Shown: positions 28,051 through 37,893, counted from the stretch's first letter. The stretch is DNA of 64,000 nucleotides from CAWAMR01 sp963783095 (GCA_963783095.1 CAWAMR010000006.1:186001-250000); one strand, 5' to 3'. Made by a program: numbers and translations. The notes: generated from the sequence alone by a model not told the origin.

Positions 28051-30294
28051 ATGTTCCGCATCCTATCCGCATTGATCTTATGCCTTTGGTTCTCCGCAGT
28101 CTCGCTTGCCGGCGAGTGGACCGCAAAACAGGGCCCGCTGATGACGAAGTGGGCCAAGGATGTCACTGCCGACAAAGTACACCCGGAATATCCCCGTCCG
28201 CAAATGGTTCGCAAAGACTGGTTGAACCTCAACGGGTTGTGGCAACTTGCCTTTGCCGGAAAGGATGAGTCCGCACCGTTCGGCAAGGATCTTCCCGAAA
28301 AGATTCTCGTACCGTTTCCCGTCGAGTCAGCGCTATCGGGGGTCATGAAGCATGGCGATCGACTGTGGTATCGCCGCACTTTCACCGTGCCGAAGCAATG
28401 GGGCGATAACCGCGTGTTGCTCCATTTTGGAGCGGTCGATTGGGAAGCCAGGGTCTGGGTCAACGGCAAATGGATCGGTGAGCATCGGGGCGGATACGAT
28501 CCGTTTTCGTTTGACATCTCCGGGGCATTGAAAAAAGAAGGCGATCAAGAAATCATCGTGGGCGTTTGGGATCCGACCGATGGCGGCCCGCAGCCGCGAG
28601 GGAAACAGGTCAAAAATCCGGGTGGGATTTTCTACACTCCTACCACCGGAATCTGGCAAACCGCCTGGCTGGAACCCGTGAATCGCGCGGGCTACATCCA
28701 GTCGCTGAAAATCGTGCCGAATATTGACAAGGACGAAATCACGATCTCCGTGTCGCTCAGCCAATCTCTCGGAAAAGCACTCACTTCCATCGAAATTCAG
28801 GATGATGCAGTGGTTTACAAGGCCAGTGGGTTCGATAGTTCTTTCACGTTCAAAATCCCCGATGCAAAGCGCTGGACACCTGAAACGCCCAAACTGTACA
28901 CTTTCCGCGTGATCGTGCGAGGAGAGAAAGCATCGAGTGGCACCGATTCGGTCGAGAGTTATTTTGGGATGCGGAAAATCGAGGTCGGCAAAGACGACAA
29001 GGGGACGACGCGCATCCTCCTCAACGGGAAGCCTTATTTTCAGGTTGGGCCACTCGACCAGGGTTTTTGGCCGGATGGACTCTATACCGCTCCCACGGAT
29101 GAAGCCTTGAAATTCGATATCGAGATGACCAAGAAACTCGGCTTCAACATGACTCGCAAGCACGTCAAAGTTGAGCCGGAACGCTGGTATTATTGGTGCG
29201 ATAAACTTGGGCTATTGGTGTGGCAAGACATGCCGAGCGGCGACAAGAGCATCGATCCTGGGAAGGGGGAGATTACTCGCAACAAAGAATCGGCAGCCCA
29301 ATACGAGGCCGAACTAAAAGCCATGATCGATGCGTTGCGGAATCATCCTTCGATCGTCATGTGGGTTCCGTTTAATGAGGGCTGGGGGCAATACGACACG
29401 GCGCGGATTGCCAAGTGGGTCAAGGGTTACGATCCAACCAGGCTCGTCAACAGCGCCAGCGGCTGGAATGATATGAAAGTCGGCGATGTCTTCGATATTC
29501 ATTCGTATCCCGGTCCCGATTCGCCGAGGCCTGAAGAGAAACGGTCGGCCGTCCTGGGCGAATTCGGCGGGCTTGGGCTTGGCTTGGACGGTCATACCTG
29601 GGAGAAGAAAACCTGGGGCTATCAGGGCGTGAAGGATCGCGCTGAATTAACGTGCAGGTATGAGCGCCTCATGCGAAAAGTACACGACCTCAAGGAAAAA
29701 CCCGGCCTCAGCGCTGCCGTGTATACCCAAATCACCGACGTGGAAACCGAGGCCAACGGACTATTAACATACGATCGCGCGATAGTGAAAGTCGATGAGA
29801 AGCGCATTGCCGCGGTGAATTCAGGTGATTTATCCAAGATACCCGCAATCAAGGAGATCGTTCCGACGGCGGCGACAAAAGAAATCGTCTGGCGCTACAC
29901 CTTGACCAAACCCTCCGAGGCCTGGTTCAAACCCGACTTCGATGCCTCAACCTGGAAGGAAGGCAAAGCAGGATTCGGGACGGAGGGAACGCCTGGTGCG
30001 ATGGTTCGCACGGAATGGAAAACGCCCGACATCTGGATTCGCCGTGAATTCGAGTTGCCGCAACACTCGTACAACACTATATATCTTTCAATGCACCACG
30101 ATGAGGACGCAGAGGTCTACCTTAACGGCGTCCTTGCGATCAGAGTCACCGGGTGGACTACCCAATACGAGGAATTCTCGATCAGTGAAGAAGCTCGCAA
30201 AACCGTCAAGGCGGGTAAGAATACCATCGCGGTGCATTGCAAACAGACCACAGGCGGCCAGTACATTGATGTGGGGCTTGTCGAGATCAAATAA
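28051..30294 (+). CDS. Secreted glycoside hydrolase family 2 enzyme
   Basis: 747 residues. The signal peptide ILSALILCLWFSAVSLA is followed by the GH2 sugar-binding jelly roll (PRPQMVRKDWLNLNGLWQLAF, LWYRRTFTVPKQWG, HFGAVDWEARVWVNGK, HRGGYDPFSFDISG). Then the immunoglobulin-like linker, the TIM barrel with the acid/base Glu in MWVPFNEGWGQYD (E443) and the nucleophile in AVLGEFGGLG (E504). A C-terminal galactose-binding-like domain (WIRREFELPQ, YLNGVLAIRVTGW) follows. The specific glycosidic bond cannot be read (beta-galactosidase-, mannosidase- or glucuronidase-like). Start ATG with AGGAGA upstream. Acts outside the cytoplasm on oligosaccharides. Confidence 0.9.
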   Translation: MFRILSALILCLWFSAVSLAGEWTAKQGPLMTKWAKDVTADKVHPEYPRPQMVRKDWLNLNGLWQLAFAGKDESAPFGKDLPEKILVPFPVESALSGVMKHGDRLWYRRTFTVPKQWGDNRVLLHFGAVDWEARVWVNGKWIGEHRGGYDPFSFDISGALKKEGDQEIIVGVWDPTDGGPQPRGKQVKNPGGIFYTPTTGIWQTAWLEPVNRAGYIQSLKIVPNIDKDEITISVSLSQSLGKALTSIEIQDDAVVYKASGFDSSFTFKIPDAKRWTPETPKLYTFRVIVRGEKASSGTDSVESYFGMRKIEVGKDDKGTTRILLNGKPYFQVGPLDQGFWPDGLYTAPTDEALKFDIEMTKKLGFNMTRKHVKVEPERWYYWCDKLGLLVWQDMPSGDKSIDPGKGEITRNKESAAQYEAELKAMIDALRNHPSIVMWVPFNEGWGQYDTARIAKWVKGYDPTRLVNSASGWNDMKVGDVFDIHSYPGPDSPRPEEKRSAVLGEFGGLGLGLDGHTWEKKTWGYQGVKDRAELTCRYERLMRKVHDLKEKPGLSAAVYTQITDVETEANGLLTYDRAIVKVDEKRIAAVNSGDLSKIPAIKEIVPTAATKEIVWRYTLTKPSEAWFKPDFDASTWKEGKAGFGTEGTPGAMVRTEWKTPDIWIRREFELPQHSYNTIYLSMHHDEDAEVYLNGVLAIRVTGWTTQYEEFSISEEARKTVKAGKNTIAVHCKQTTGGQYIDVGLVEIK

Positions 30295-30477
30295 AGGTTG
30301 GAGTTTCACTCTAAGCTCAAACCATCAAAAGATTCATTCGAGAGAATAGAATTTCGCTTGGCCCGGAAGAAGTTGTCAGAAAGACTTGGGTGGATTTGTC
30401 GACTTCAGAAACTGTGTTATACATTCTAAAGTAGTCCGTTGCGAATCTTCTTCCATATCATTTGGTGACAACCTCCG

Positions 30478-31779
30478 ATGGCCGCACCCACGACTGCGAG
30501 TATGTTCTTTGAACTGCTCCGCCGCAGTCGATTGATGGATGATTCCCAGCTCGACTCCTACCTCAAGCAACATCCGACTCTTTCCGATCGCCCCGATGAG
30601 GCAGCGGCCCAACTAGTCCACGAGGGATTACTGACTCGCTATCAGGCACAGATTCTGCTTTCCGGTCGATGGAAACGTTTTTTTCTGGGGTCGTACAAGA
30701 TTCTCAAACCCCTGGGCAAAGGGGGCATGTCAACGGTATTCCTGGCGGAACACGTATCGTTGCATCGAAAAGTTGCCCTCAAGGTATTGCCATCTCAGCT
30801 TGCAGACGACCCCGCAACTTTGGAACGATTTTATCGCGAAGGACGAGCGGCCGCGGCGCTGGATCATCCAAATCTGGTGCGGGCTTACGATATCGGTCAT
30901 GAGGACAACCTTCACTTTCTCGTCATGGAATACGTCGAAGGCCGAGACCTCGGTGCCATCCTGGCACATAAGAAACCGTTGCCCATCGAATCGGCAACTG
31001 CCTGCGCCGTCTGGGCCTGCACCGGCTTGCAACATGCATACTCGAAGGGTTTGATTCATCGGGACATCAAACCTTCCAATCTGATGATCGCCAAGCAACC
31101 CGGCCTGAAAATCCTCGACATGGGATTGGCCCGATTTTTTCTCGATGCATCGGACGATCTAACGCGCCGATTCCAGAATAAGGGGCCGGTCTGCACTCCG
31201 GACTACGCGTCGCCCGAACAGACCCTTCCAGACAATCCAGTTGACATTCGTTCCGATATTTACTCGCTCGGGTGCACGTTCTATGCAATGTTGACGGGTG
31301 CCCCGCCCTTCACCGGTTCGATCACTCAAATCTTCACAGCACACCAGTCCGAGATTGCTTTGCCGGTGAGCCTGGTTCGCAAGGAAGTTCCCGACGGATT
31401 GTCGGCGGTGATCGCCAAAATGATGGCAAAGAAACCGGAAGATCGCTATCAGACACCGGCTGAGGTGCTCGATGCCCTCGCGCCCTGGGCACCGACCGGC
31501 CTTTTGAGCAGTAGTGGAACGAGTTCCGAAAGTCCAGCGACCTTTGCTGCCATGATCGACATGCCCTCGGCAGAAGAGATGGATACCGAACCTGAAAATG
31601 GCAACATGGCAATGACTCTTCAAGTCGACGTTGTCGCAGTCACGTCCGCATCGACGCCGCCACCGGTTTCAACCCGGAAAAAGCTACGCGGTTCCGCGAA
31701 CTGGACGCTTTGGGTCGCAGCGATAGGGACCGCATTGTTGGTTGCCGTGTTGGTGGGGTATCTGTTCGTTTGGAAGTGA
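30478..31779 (+). CDS. Membrane-anchored Hanks-type Ser/Thr kinase
   Basis: 433 residues. Residues 1-65 form a helical leader common to planctomycete kinases (MFFELLRRSRLMDDSQLDSYL, LLTRYQAQILLSGR). Kinase core: LGKGGMSTVFLAEH, VALKVL, IHRDIKPSNLMI, ILDMGLAR (DMG in place of DFG), PDYASPEQ, DIRSDIYSLGCTFYAMLTG. A variable linker leads to a single C-terminal membrane segment (LWVAAIGTALLVAVLVGYLFV) and two or three terminal residues. The kinase therefore faces the cytoplasm with no extracytoplasmic sensor. Targets unknown. Confidence 0.9.
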   Translation: MAAPTTASMFFELLRRSRLMDDSQLDSYLKQHPTLSDRPDEAAAQLVHEGLLTRYQAQILLSGRWKRFFLGSYKILKPLGKGGMSTVFLAEHVSLHRKVALKVLPSQLADDPATLERFYREGRAAAALDHPNLVRAYDIGHEDNLHFLVMEYVEGRDLGAILAHKKPLPIESATACAVWACTGLQHAYSKGLIHRDIKPSNLMIAKQPGLKILDMGLARFFLDASDDLTRRFQNKGPVCTPDYASPEQTLPDNPVDIRSDIYSLGCTFYAMLTGAPPFTGSITQIFTAHQSEIALPVSLVRKEVPDGLSAVIAKMMAKKPEDRYQTPAEVLDALAPWAPTGLLSSSGTSSESPATFAAMIDMPSAEEMDTEPENGNMAMTLQVDVVAVTSASTPPPVSTRKKLRGSANWTLWVAAIGTALLVAVLVGYLFVWK

Positions 31780-31882
31780 AGACGCATGGGGCTGCACAAA
31801 AGTTCTAAATCACGTTTTTGCAGAGGACGCGACGTGTTCAGAATAGGCCGGATCAAGCTTCTTGTACAGCACGATTACTTTA

Positions 31883-32063
31883 CTAATCAAGTTCGGCTAT
31901 TCCGACATCCCGAAGGTTATTCAATCCATCATCGCATTGGTCTCCTACGGTGTCTCCCAGTTTGTTCAGCCACATGACTTGCAATTGATCTTCAGCGGTT
32001 TTGGCAAGCCAAAAATCGATTCGTCCCAAAGGCTGCCATGGTCGCCCTTCACAAACAAAGGAG
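31883..32063 (-). other. Start-less coding-like fragment sharing ~45 bp with the zwf 3' end
   Basis: Reading the minus strand directly after the stop of the ParE-like gene gives FVCEGRPWQPLGRIDFWLAK followed by DQLQVMWLNKLGDTVGDQCD and ending in a TAG at 31883-31885, with no start codon. The nucleotides at about 32003-32050 match 32922-32965, where zwf ends in CEGRTWQPLG. The 286-base spacer 31780-32065 otherwise has no gene. It is either a scrap of a duplicated zwf end or part of another dispersed sequence. Confidence 0.45.
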
Positions 32064-32065
32064 GA

Positions 32066-32367
32066 TCAATCTTCTTGTGCCATGATCTTTTCGATGTCCC
32101 TCGAACCATATAGGATGCGAAGAACTTCAATCGTGTCCTCGACCGCTTGAAACAAGATAACATAAGGAGGCACTGAGGACGACCACACTCCAAGTCGAAT
32201 ATCGTCCCGTGCTCGCCCTGTATTCGGAAAATTGGCGTGAAAGCGGGCTTTCTCCAGAATTGCGTCAATGAGTCGATCTGCCGCTTCGGAATTACGTTCT
32301 GCAACTAGTCCCACGCTTCATTTAAGTCGGCTTTTGCGCGGTCGGTAAGCCGAGGTTGTTTGCTCAT
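32066..32367 (-). CDS. RelE/ParE-like toxin (apparent frameshift)
   Basis: About 100 residues. The ATG at 32367 (MSKQPRLTDRAKADLNEAW) overlaps the antitoxin stop by four bases. The frame hits a TAG at once after EAWD, but a neighbouring frame continues with VAERNSEAADRLIDAILEKARF and GVWSSSVPPYVILFQAVEDTIEVLRILYG, the usual ParE fold with late strands and VLRILYGSRD. An indel near 32310 joins them. Family toxins bind DNA gyrase or cleave mRNA; which applies here is unknown. Being downstream of its antitoxin is typical. Confidence 0.75.
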
Positions 32368-32651
32368 GCGATGGGAGTACCTTTGGCCTTGATTCGCTCT
32401 CGTCCGCCGGCCTTGATCTCGTCGGCGACCTTATCATCGAACACGGTCGATTGGCCCATCTTTGACTGCTCAAGAGCGATATCGACATCACGCTGGAGAG
32501 CTGCCAATTTCTGTTGTCGCTCTTGAAACTGTTCGCGAAGAACCTGCAGGCCCTCGATTACAACATCGTCGGCGCTAAGGTAATGTCCGGCGGCGAGTTG
32601 TTGAGAGATGAACTGTTCCAACTCCAGTGTGACAGAAACTTGAATGGTCAT
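32364..32651 (-). CDS. ParD-like antitoxin
   Basis: 95 residues from the ATG at 32651 (MTIQVSVTLELEQFISQQL). The N-terminus has a ribbon-helix-helix-like pattern (beta strand then GHYLSADDVVIEGLQVL), followed by a long charged coil (REQFQERQQKLAALQRDVDIAL) expected to cap the toxin. A further in-frame start at 32687 lies upstream but the RHH strand starts at 32651. The pair probably autoregulates its own promoter through the RHH fold; no operator was identified. Confidence 0.75.
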   Translation of the reverse strand: MTIQVSVTLELEQFISQQLAAGHYLSADDVVIEGLQVLREQFQERQQKLAALQRDVDIALEQSKMGQSTVFDDKVADEIKAGGRERIKAKGTPIA

Positions 32652-32744
32652 TGATTTCTCCGGCAACCTTTTCCTAACAAGATACACTCAATTCACCACT
32701 TTTGTCAAACCAAGTCGATTCACGCCGAAAGCGAAGGCCGTGAC

Positions 32745-32840
32745 CAGATTCTCTGGGGGGTCGTAGCGGCGGCATCCTGCCGCCGAGAGGTTGCAGACGG
32801 CGGCAGGATGCCGCCGCTACGACAACCTCCCAGAGAATAT
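32745..32840. repeat. GCGGCGGCATCCTGCCGCC inverted repeat
   Basis: TCGTAGCGGCGGCATCCTGC (32761-32780) pairs with GCAGGATGCCGCCGCTACGA (32803-32822), extended outward by ATTCTCTGGG (32748-32757) and its complement CCCAGAGAAT (32829-32838). Non-coding, between the antitoxin promoter region and zwf. Similar words (CGAAAGCGAAGGCCGTGACC, about 32724, and CAAAGCGAAGACCGTTGACC, 32850-32869) flank it directly, so the whole spacer is repeat-derived. Confidence 0.8.
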
Positions 32841-32932
32841 GGCTGCACCCAAAGCGAAGACCGTTGACCGAGGGGAGAGGGATAGAATGGTCGACCGGTT
32901 ATTAGAAAACACTGCGGTCGCCAAAAACCGAT

Positions 32933-34393
32933 TCACCCCAAAGGCTGCCAGGTTCGCCCTTCGCATCCCAACATTTCATTCGCTGATGTGGGCCCATCAC
33001 TGCCAACTGCATAGGCATCCGGTTGTGCTGCATCAGCACGTTCCGAAGCCTTGATCAAGGGGTCCATTATCGCCCACGCCCGCTCGATTTCATCGCTGCG
33101 CATGAAGAGAGTTGGGTCGCCCTGGATGGCGTCCAACAGGAGCCTTTCGTAAGCCTCGGGCAGACTGCGTTCGCTGAATGCTTCCCGATAATCGAACGCC
33201 AGATCGCGGGGCTTCATCCTGGTTCCCTCGACGCCAGGCTCCTTCGTCTGAAATTTGAGGCGGATTCCTTCGTTCGGCTGAAGCACCAGAGTCACTCGGT
33301 TGCAATCGAGCTGTTCGCCCGCCGGTAATGGGAAAATGATGTGCGGCGGGCAGCGATATTGAATCACGACTTCGCTATAGCGAGATCGCATCGCCTTGCC
33401 CGAACGCAGGTAGAAGGGAACATTCTGCCAGCGCCAGTTGTCGATCTCCAGACGGACAGCGGCAAATGTCGGCGTTCGTGAATCTTTCGGCACTCCCGGT
33501 TCGTCGCGATACCCGGCATATTGCCCCACGGAAACACATTTGCAAGCATCGTCGTCGCTCTGGATTTTGACCGCTTCCAAAACCTTGATTTTCTCATTGC
33601 GCAGTCGATCTGCAGAGTATTTGCCCGGGTTGTCCATGGCGACGAGAGTCATCACCTGCAGGAGATGACTCTGAAACATATCCCGGAGAACCCCGCTCTT
33701 ATCGTAATAACCTCCTCGTTGGCCGACGGCCACTTTCTCAGCTGCCGTGATCTGCACGTGATCGATGTACTGGTGATTCCAGAGCGGCTCGAAAAGCGTA
33801 TTCGCGAATCGAAAGATCAAGATATTTTGCACCGTCTCTTTTCCGAGATAATGATCGATTCGATAAATCTGATCTTCGCGGAAGTGGGCATGCAATGTTT
33901 CATTCAAGGCCTCGGCGGAGGCCAGGTCTTTGCCGAATGGTTTTTCGATGACCAAACGGCGAAAACCGCCGGCCTCATTCGAGAAGCCGGACTGCCCCAA
34001 CTGGGTTGCGATTTGCGGGTAAAGTTCCGGCGAAACGGAAAGGTAGTACAGCCGGCGGCCACCCTGCTCGCCTTCACGTTTGGAAAGCCATTGCTGCAAG
34101 GAAATCAGCCCGTCGGCTTGCGAGGCATCGCCGGGTACATAGAAAAGTTTCCGCGTAAACCGCGTCCAGGCACCGGGGTACCAGATCTCACCCATACTTT
34201 CGGTCGCTGCACGAGCGGGGCCTTCCAACCGGGTGCGGAATTCTTCCGAGTTGAATGTCGAACGGGCCACGCCGACGATTTGCGTTTCCTCGGGCAACAA
34301 GCCGGTAACGTCCAGTCGAAACAGGGCAGGGATGAGCTTGCGTGAAGTTAAATCGCCGGAAGCCCCTAAGATGATGACAGTTAATGGTGTCAC
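32933..34393 (-). CDS. zwf: Glucose-6-phosphate 1-dehydrogenase
   Basis: Oxidises glucose-6-phosphate to 6-phosphogluconolactone, giving NADPH (first step of the oxidative pentose phosphate route). 486 residues, normal length. Rossmann motif IILGASGDLTSRKLIPAL, the substrate-binding RIDHYLGKETVQN, FRFANTLFEPLWN and LRSGKAM are all present. Start is a GTG at 34391-34393. The end GCEGRTWQPLG fits the family. Neither pgl nor gnd lies nearby. Confidence 0.95.
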   Translation of the reverse strand: MTPLTVIILGASGDLTSRKLIPALFRLDVTGLLPEETQIVGVARSTFNSEEFRTRLEGPARAATESMGEIWYPGAWTRFTRKLFYVPGDASQADGLISLQQWLSKREGEQGGRRLYYLSVSPELYPQIATQLGQSGFSNEAGGFRRLVIEKPFGKDLASAEALNETLHAHFREDQIYRIDHYLGKETVQNILIFRFANTLFEPLWNHQYIDHVQITAAEKVAVGQRGGYYDKSGVLRDMFQSHLLQVMTLVAMDNPGKYSADRLRNEKIKVLEAVKIQSDDDACKCVSVGQYAGYRDEPGVPKDSRTPTFAAVRLEIDNWRWQNVPFYLRSGKAMRSRYSEVVIQYRCPPHIIFPLPAGEQLDCNRVTLVLQPNEGIRLKFQTKEPGVEGTRMKPRDLAFDYREAFSERSLPEAYERLLLDAIQGDPTLFMRSDEIERAWAIMDPLIKASERADAAQPDAYAVGSDGPTSANEMLGCEGRTWQPLG

Positions 34394-34512
34394 GGCTAAC
34401 CTTGAAAAGAGGTGAAGGATTGAGTTCGGATTGCCATATCCCTCGTTGTATTGGTACTCTCAAGCTCGAAGAGACCTTCGTCATCGAACCTTAAACTCAA
34501 CCGGCATTCGCT

Positions 34513-36089
34513 ATGCGCTTTCGATCCGTCTTCATCCTTATGGTTGTGCTAGCGCTCGGCGTGATGCTGGCGCTGTTCTTGCGGATGCAACTGGATGCGC
34601 AGTCCACTGCAGCCTTTGAGTGTTCCGCGTGGGGATCAGGAGGTCGCATGGCTTCACACCTCGACCAGCAATTCAACCTGGGAGCGTTTCGTCGCAGGGG
34701 CAAAACGGACGCAACGCGGCTTCGAAGGGCTGGTCGTGGATGATTCGCGCCTTTCCCGATCGGAGCACCGATGTGCCCGAGCTGGTCTTGAGCAAGGTCG
34801 GGCGTGAAGGCAAAATCCATATCCGCTGGTACAAATTGTCGGATGCGGCGAACACGCAGAACTGGGTCCACGCCCTGGCGGATCGCAAACCGGCACCGCT
34901 GGCGATCATCGGCGGCGATACGAGCGACCGTGCCCGGGATCTCGCTCGAGCGATCGCTGGGCAAGAGCATTGGCAAGGCTCGCCCCCGCTGTTTTTCATC
35001 ACGACCGCCACGGTGGATGAACTTCGACCGGAGGACGATCCGGAGAAACCTTCCGAAACCCCTTTGCTGAAGATCTATCCCGAAAGGACATTCCGCTTTT
35101 GTTTTTCAAACCGCCAAATGGCCCGCGCCGTCTACGATTTTGTCTTGCAAAACCCCAACCTCCGTCCTCGCGGTGCCATCGATATCCAACCGGAAGCCGC
35201 AGTCAATGCCCTGCCGATATTCGGCGTTTCCGCCTGGAACGAGCTTGCTCCCAAAGCAGTGTTGCTGGCACCGCAGCGCGGCGAGTGTTTTTTACAGGAC
35301 TGGAAGGACGACCCCTACTCCATCGACTTCAATAGGGCCTTGGTCGAAGAAGTTTTTCTGCATCCGCTCCCGCCGTATCCGCGAAGCAAGCCGCTGCCCT
35401 ACAGTGTCGGAACTTTCGATCTTGCCAATCGTCACGAGCAAGAGCGGGCACTGCAAATCGTCCACAATATGCCGACTCCCCGCTATTCGCGGACAATCTT
35501 GTCTCTGCCCGCAAGCGCACGGTCAGCGCGCCGATTCCTTCGTACCTTGACGGGAGATTCCCCCTTGATTGGGAGAAGGCTGGTGGTTGTCACCGGCGAT
35601 TCAATCAGTTTCAACACGGTCTACCGAGATAGCGAAATCATGTGGAATGTCCGCGACTTGCCCGTGCCTTTAGTCTTTTTCGCCCATCAAAACCCGATTG
35701 CCTGGGACGATCTGTTACCGCCGCCGAATGGAACGGATGAAGTTTTGCAAGCCGACGAGATCCTCCGCGTTCTCGTGGAAGGCAGTTATCCGGAAGGTAC
35801 GGGGCTTCTGAGAGATGCGGATGCTCTGGCCGACCGCTTGCGGCATCGGACGGAAGTTCCCATCTTCGATGAGACCGGCAATCGGCACAGCGGCGGCGAG
35901 TACATCGTCTTCTTTCAGCCCGACATCCGACCGCTCGGACGAATTGAGTCAACCGCAGCCCTGACCGTCTGGCGTCGGGGCGATGGAGGGCAGTGGGTGC
36001 CGATCCGCCGCCGGCCCTTGGTCGTTCCTCCACCCGACCAAGGTTCGCTGGACCATACTGATCGAGGAGAACTCGATGCCGCCGAGTAA
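34513..36089 (+). CDS. Exported periplasmic-binding-like protein upstream of a sensor kinase (two apparent frameshifts)
   Basis: The N-terminal hydrophobic segment (SVFILMVVLALGVMLALFL) is a signal peptide or anchor. Frame changes near 34610 and 34740 link VPRGDQEVAWLHTSTSN and WERFVAGAKRTQRGFEGLVVDDS to the main frame (AFPDRSTDVPELVLSKVGREG). The remainder (LAIIGGDTSDRARDLARAIAG, PLFFITTATVDEL, FRFCFSNRQMARAVYDFVL, RLVVVTGDSISFNTVYRD) has the layout of a type I periplasmic-binding (Leu/Ile/Val) domain. Its stop overlaps the start of the histidine kinase by 14 bases, suggesting that it delivers ligand information to it. Ligand unknown. Confidence 0.6.
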
Positions 36090-37701
36090 TCTCTCCCCGT
36101 TTCGTTCCGGAAACACGCTGCGCGTTCTGCTTCCCGCCGGCTTGTTCTGGCTGAGCCTGGTGGGAGGGGCAGCCTATCTGCTCTATGAACGCTCAACCTG
36201 GGCTGAGAAATACGATCGACACGCGATGGAGGAATGGGTCAAGGAGCTGCGGCCCTTTCGCAAAAACCTGACCGAATTGTTGGAAGAATACCTTGCCAGC
36301 CCAACCCCGGAACGGCGTGAAGAACTTCAGGATCAGCTCAATGCCATGGCCGAGCCGATCCGAACCTTTCCGGGGATGTTGCCTCTGTTCCCGGAACTAT
36401 ACCGCATTCAAATTCGATTCCCGCAAGGCGATCACGCCGATATCGGTTGGGTTTCACCGGTCCCGCTGCCGCATTCTCCGGGGGCGAATCAGGAAATCGG
36501 CTCGGAAGTGCTTCTCCAGGTCAAAGATTCCGTCCACGAAAACGTGGTTGTGGCGGAGGTTCGCTGCGATTATCGGCTCCACGCCTACTCTCGCGCTGAG
36601 CTGGTGGAACGCCGGCGACAGAGAATGGTTCTCGGTATCGGGATCGTCGTCCTGGCCGGGATCACGCTGGCGGCCACGTCGGTCTGGCTGTTTGTTCGTC
36701 GCGAACGGCTGCGGGAAATCTCGCAGCTTGAGGCCGCTCGCGCCCTGGAATCGGCCAAGAATGCCGCCCTGGCCGAGCAACTGCGGGCTGAACAAGCCAA
36801 GAGCGATCAGGAAGAACTAGAGCGCCAGCTTCTGGAAGAAAAGCTGAAAGTTGCCGAGCAGGAAACTCGTGCGTCCGAAGCCGAGAAAACCTCGTTGCAG
36901 ATGCGTTCCGAACTCTTTGCAGGCATCGGCATCATGGCCGGTTCGTATGCCCATAACATCAAGAATCTGCTGGTTCGTCCCAATGATCTTTTGACTCGAT
37001 GTCTTGAAGTCGATGGCATTCCCAGCGAACAGACGGTGATGCTGGAAGAGGTCCGTTCGACTCTGGGAACCGTGACCGAACGCCTCCAGCAGATTCTCAA
37101 GACGGTTCGGCGCGATCCCAGCCGATCCGAGATGACGCACTTCGATCTGGCAGCGCTGATCCGCGATACCGAACAGACCTGGAGCGCGATGGGTCGGGAG
37201 AAATGGAAGCTCGCGTTTCAGATGGAATTACCCGCCGGCCCGGTGTGGATTCGCGGCGACCACTCGCACCTTCAACAAGCGATCGAGAATCTGCTCTTCA
37301 ACGCACGAGACGCCGGCTTCGAAATGCGCAATCACGTTCGCGACGCGGCCCGGGCCGTGACCGAACCGGTCCGGCGCAAACAAGCTCTGATTGATGCCGC
37401 CTCGTGGCGCGGCCAGGTCTCAATGCGTCTTTTCCGCGAAGCAAATCAAGCGGTGCTGGAAATTCGCGACAACGGCATCGGCATGACCCCCGAGGTTCGG
37501 GAGCAATGTATACAGACCCACTTCAGCACCAAGCGCGACAACGCGATTTTCGAAGGCTTCACAGCGGGGATGGGACTGGGACTATCCTTTGTCGTGGTCG
37601 TGCTGGAACATCATCGCGCGACCATGGAAATCGAATCCGAGCCATTCAAAGGAGCACTCTTTCGGATTCGCTTTCCATTGGATGAAGAACCGGGAACCTA
37701 A
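36076..37701 (+). CDS. Membrane histidine kinase
   Basis: 541 residues from the ATG at 36076 (GAGGAGA at 36064-36070). An N-terminal TM (LPAGLFWLSLVGGAAYLLY), an extracytoplasmic region of about 145 residues, a second TM (LGIGIVVLAGITLAATSVWLFV), then a long coiled coil. The H box is MAGSYAHNIKNLL. The ATPase domain has the N box AIENLLFNARDAG, G1 IRDNGIGM and G2 FTAGMGLGLSF. The H box HNIKN differs from the common HELRT/HEIRN. No response regulator gene lies near it, so its partner is encoded elsewhere. It is paired with the upstream periplasmic-binding-like gene. Confidence 0.88.
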   Translation: MPPSNLSPFRSGNTLRVLLPAGLFWLSLVGGAAYLLYERSTWAEKYDRHAMEEWVKELRPFRKNLTELLEEYLASPTPERREELQDQLNAMAEPIRTFPGMLPLFPELYRIQIRFPQGDHADIGWVSPVPLPHSPGANQEIGSEVLLQVKDSVHENVVVAEVRCDYRLHAYSRAELVERRRQRMVLGIGIVVLAGITLAATSVWLFVRRERLREISQLEAARALESAKNAALAEQLRAEQAKSDQEELERQLLEEKLKVAEQETRASEAEKTSLQMRSELFAGIGIMAGSYAHNIKNLLVRPNDLLTRCLEVDGIPSEQTVMLEEVRSTLGTVTERLQQILKTVRRDPSRSEMTHFDLAALIRDTEQTWSAMGREKWKLAFQMELPAGPVWIRGDHSHLQQAIENLLFNARDAGFEMRNHVRDAARAVTEPVRRKQALIDAASWRGQVSMRLFREANQAVLEIRDNGIGMTPEVREQCIQTHFSTKRDNAIFEGFTAGMGLGLSFVVVVLEHHRATMEIESEPFKGALFRIRFPLDEEPGT

Positions 37702-37732
37702 TCCTCCCCGTTCGGACACGGATGAATCCATC

Positions 37733-37893
37733 AATCGTTTGCCGCTCTGCGGCGAACGTCTTGTCTTGCCGCTCTGCGGCCTAAATCTTCCTGGGTCGGC
37801 GGCTTCCTTGGAACTTGAATCACTCCGAAGGTGGTAGCGAAAGCCGCGGAGCGGGAAGACAAAGACGTTCGCCGCAGAGCGGCAAACGATGAA
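37733..37893. repeat. TTTGCCGCTCTGCGGCGAACGTC inverted repeat, copy 1
   Basis: ATCGTTTGCCGCTCTGCGGC with the adjoining GAACGTCTTGTCTTGCCGCTC (37733-37780) is repeated as its complement at about 37844-37890 (AGACGTTCGCCGCAGAGCGGC-type arm), giving a near-complete palindrome. One arm is found again at 51904-51950. Nothing coding lies in 37702-37935. Confidence 0.85.

Noticed and set aside
30295..30477. A possible regulatory RNA or riboswitch in the spacer between the GH2 and kinase genes.
   Set aside because: No conserved riboswitch sequence or strong hairpin was recognisable; only ordinary spacer DNA is seen.
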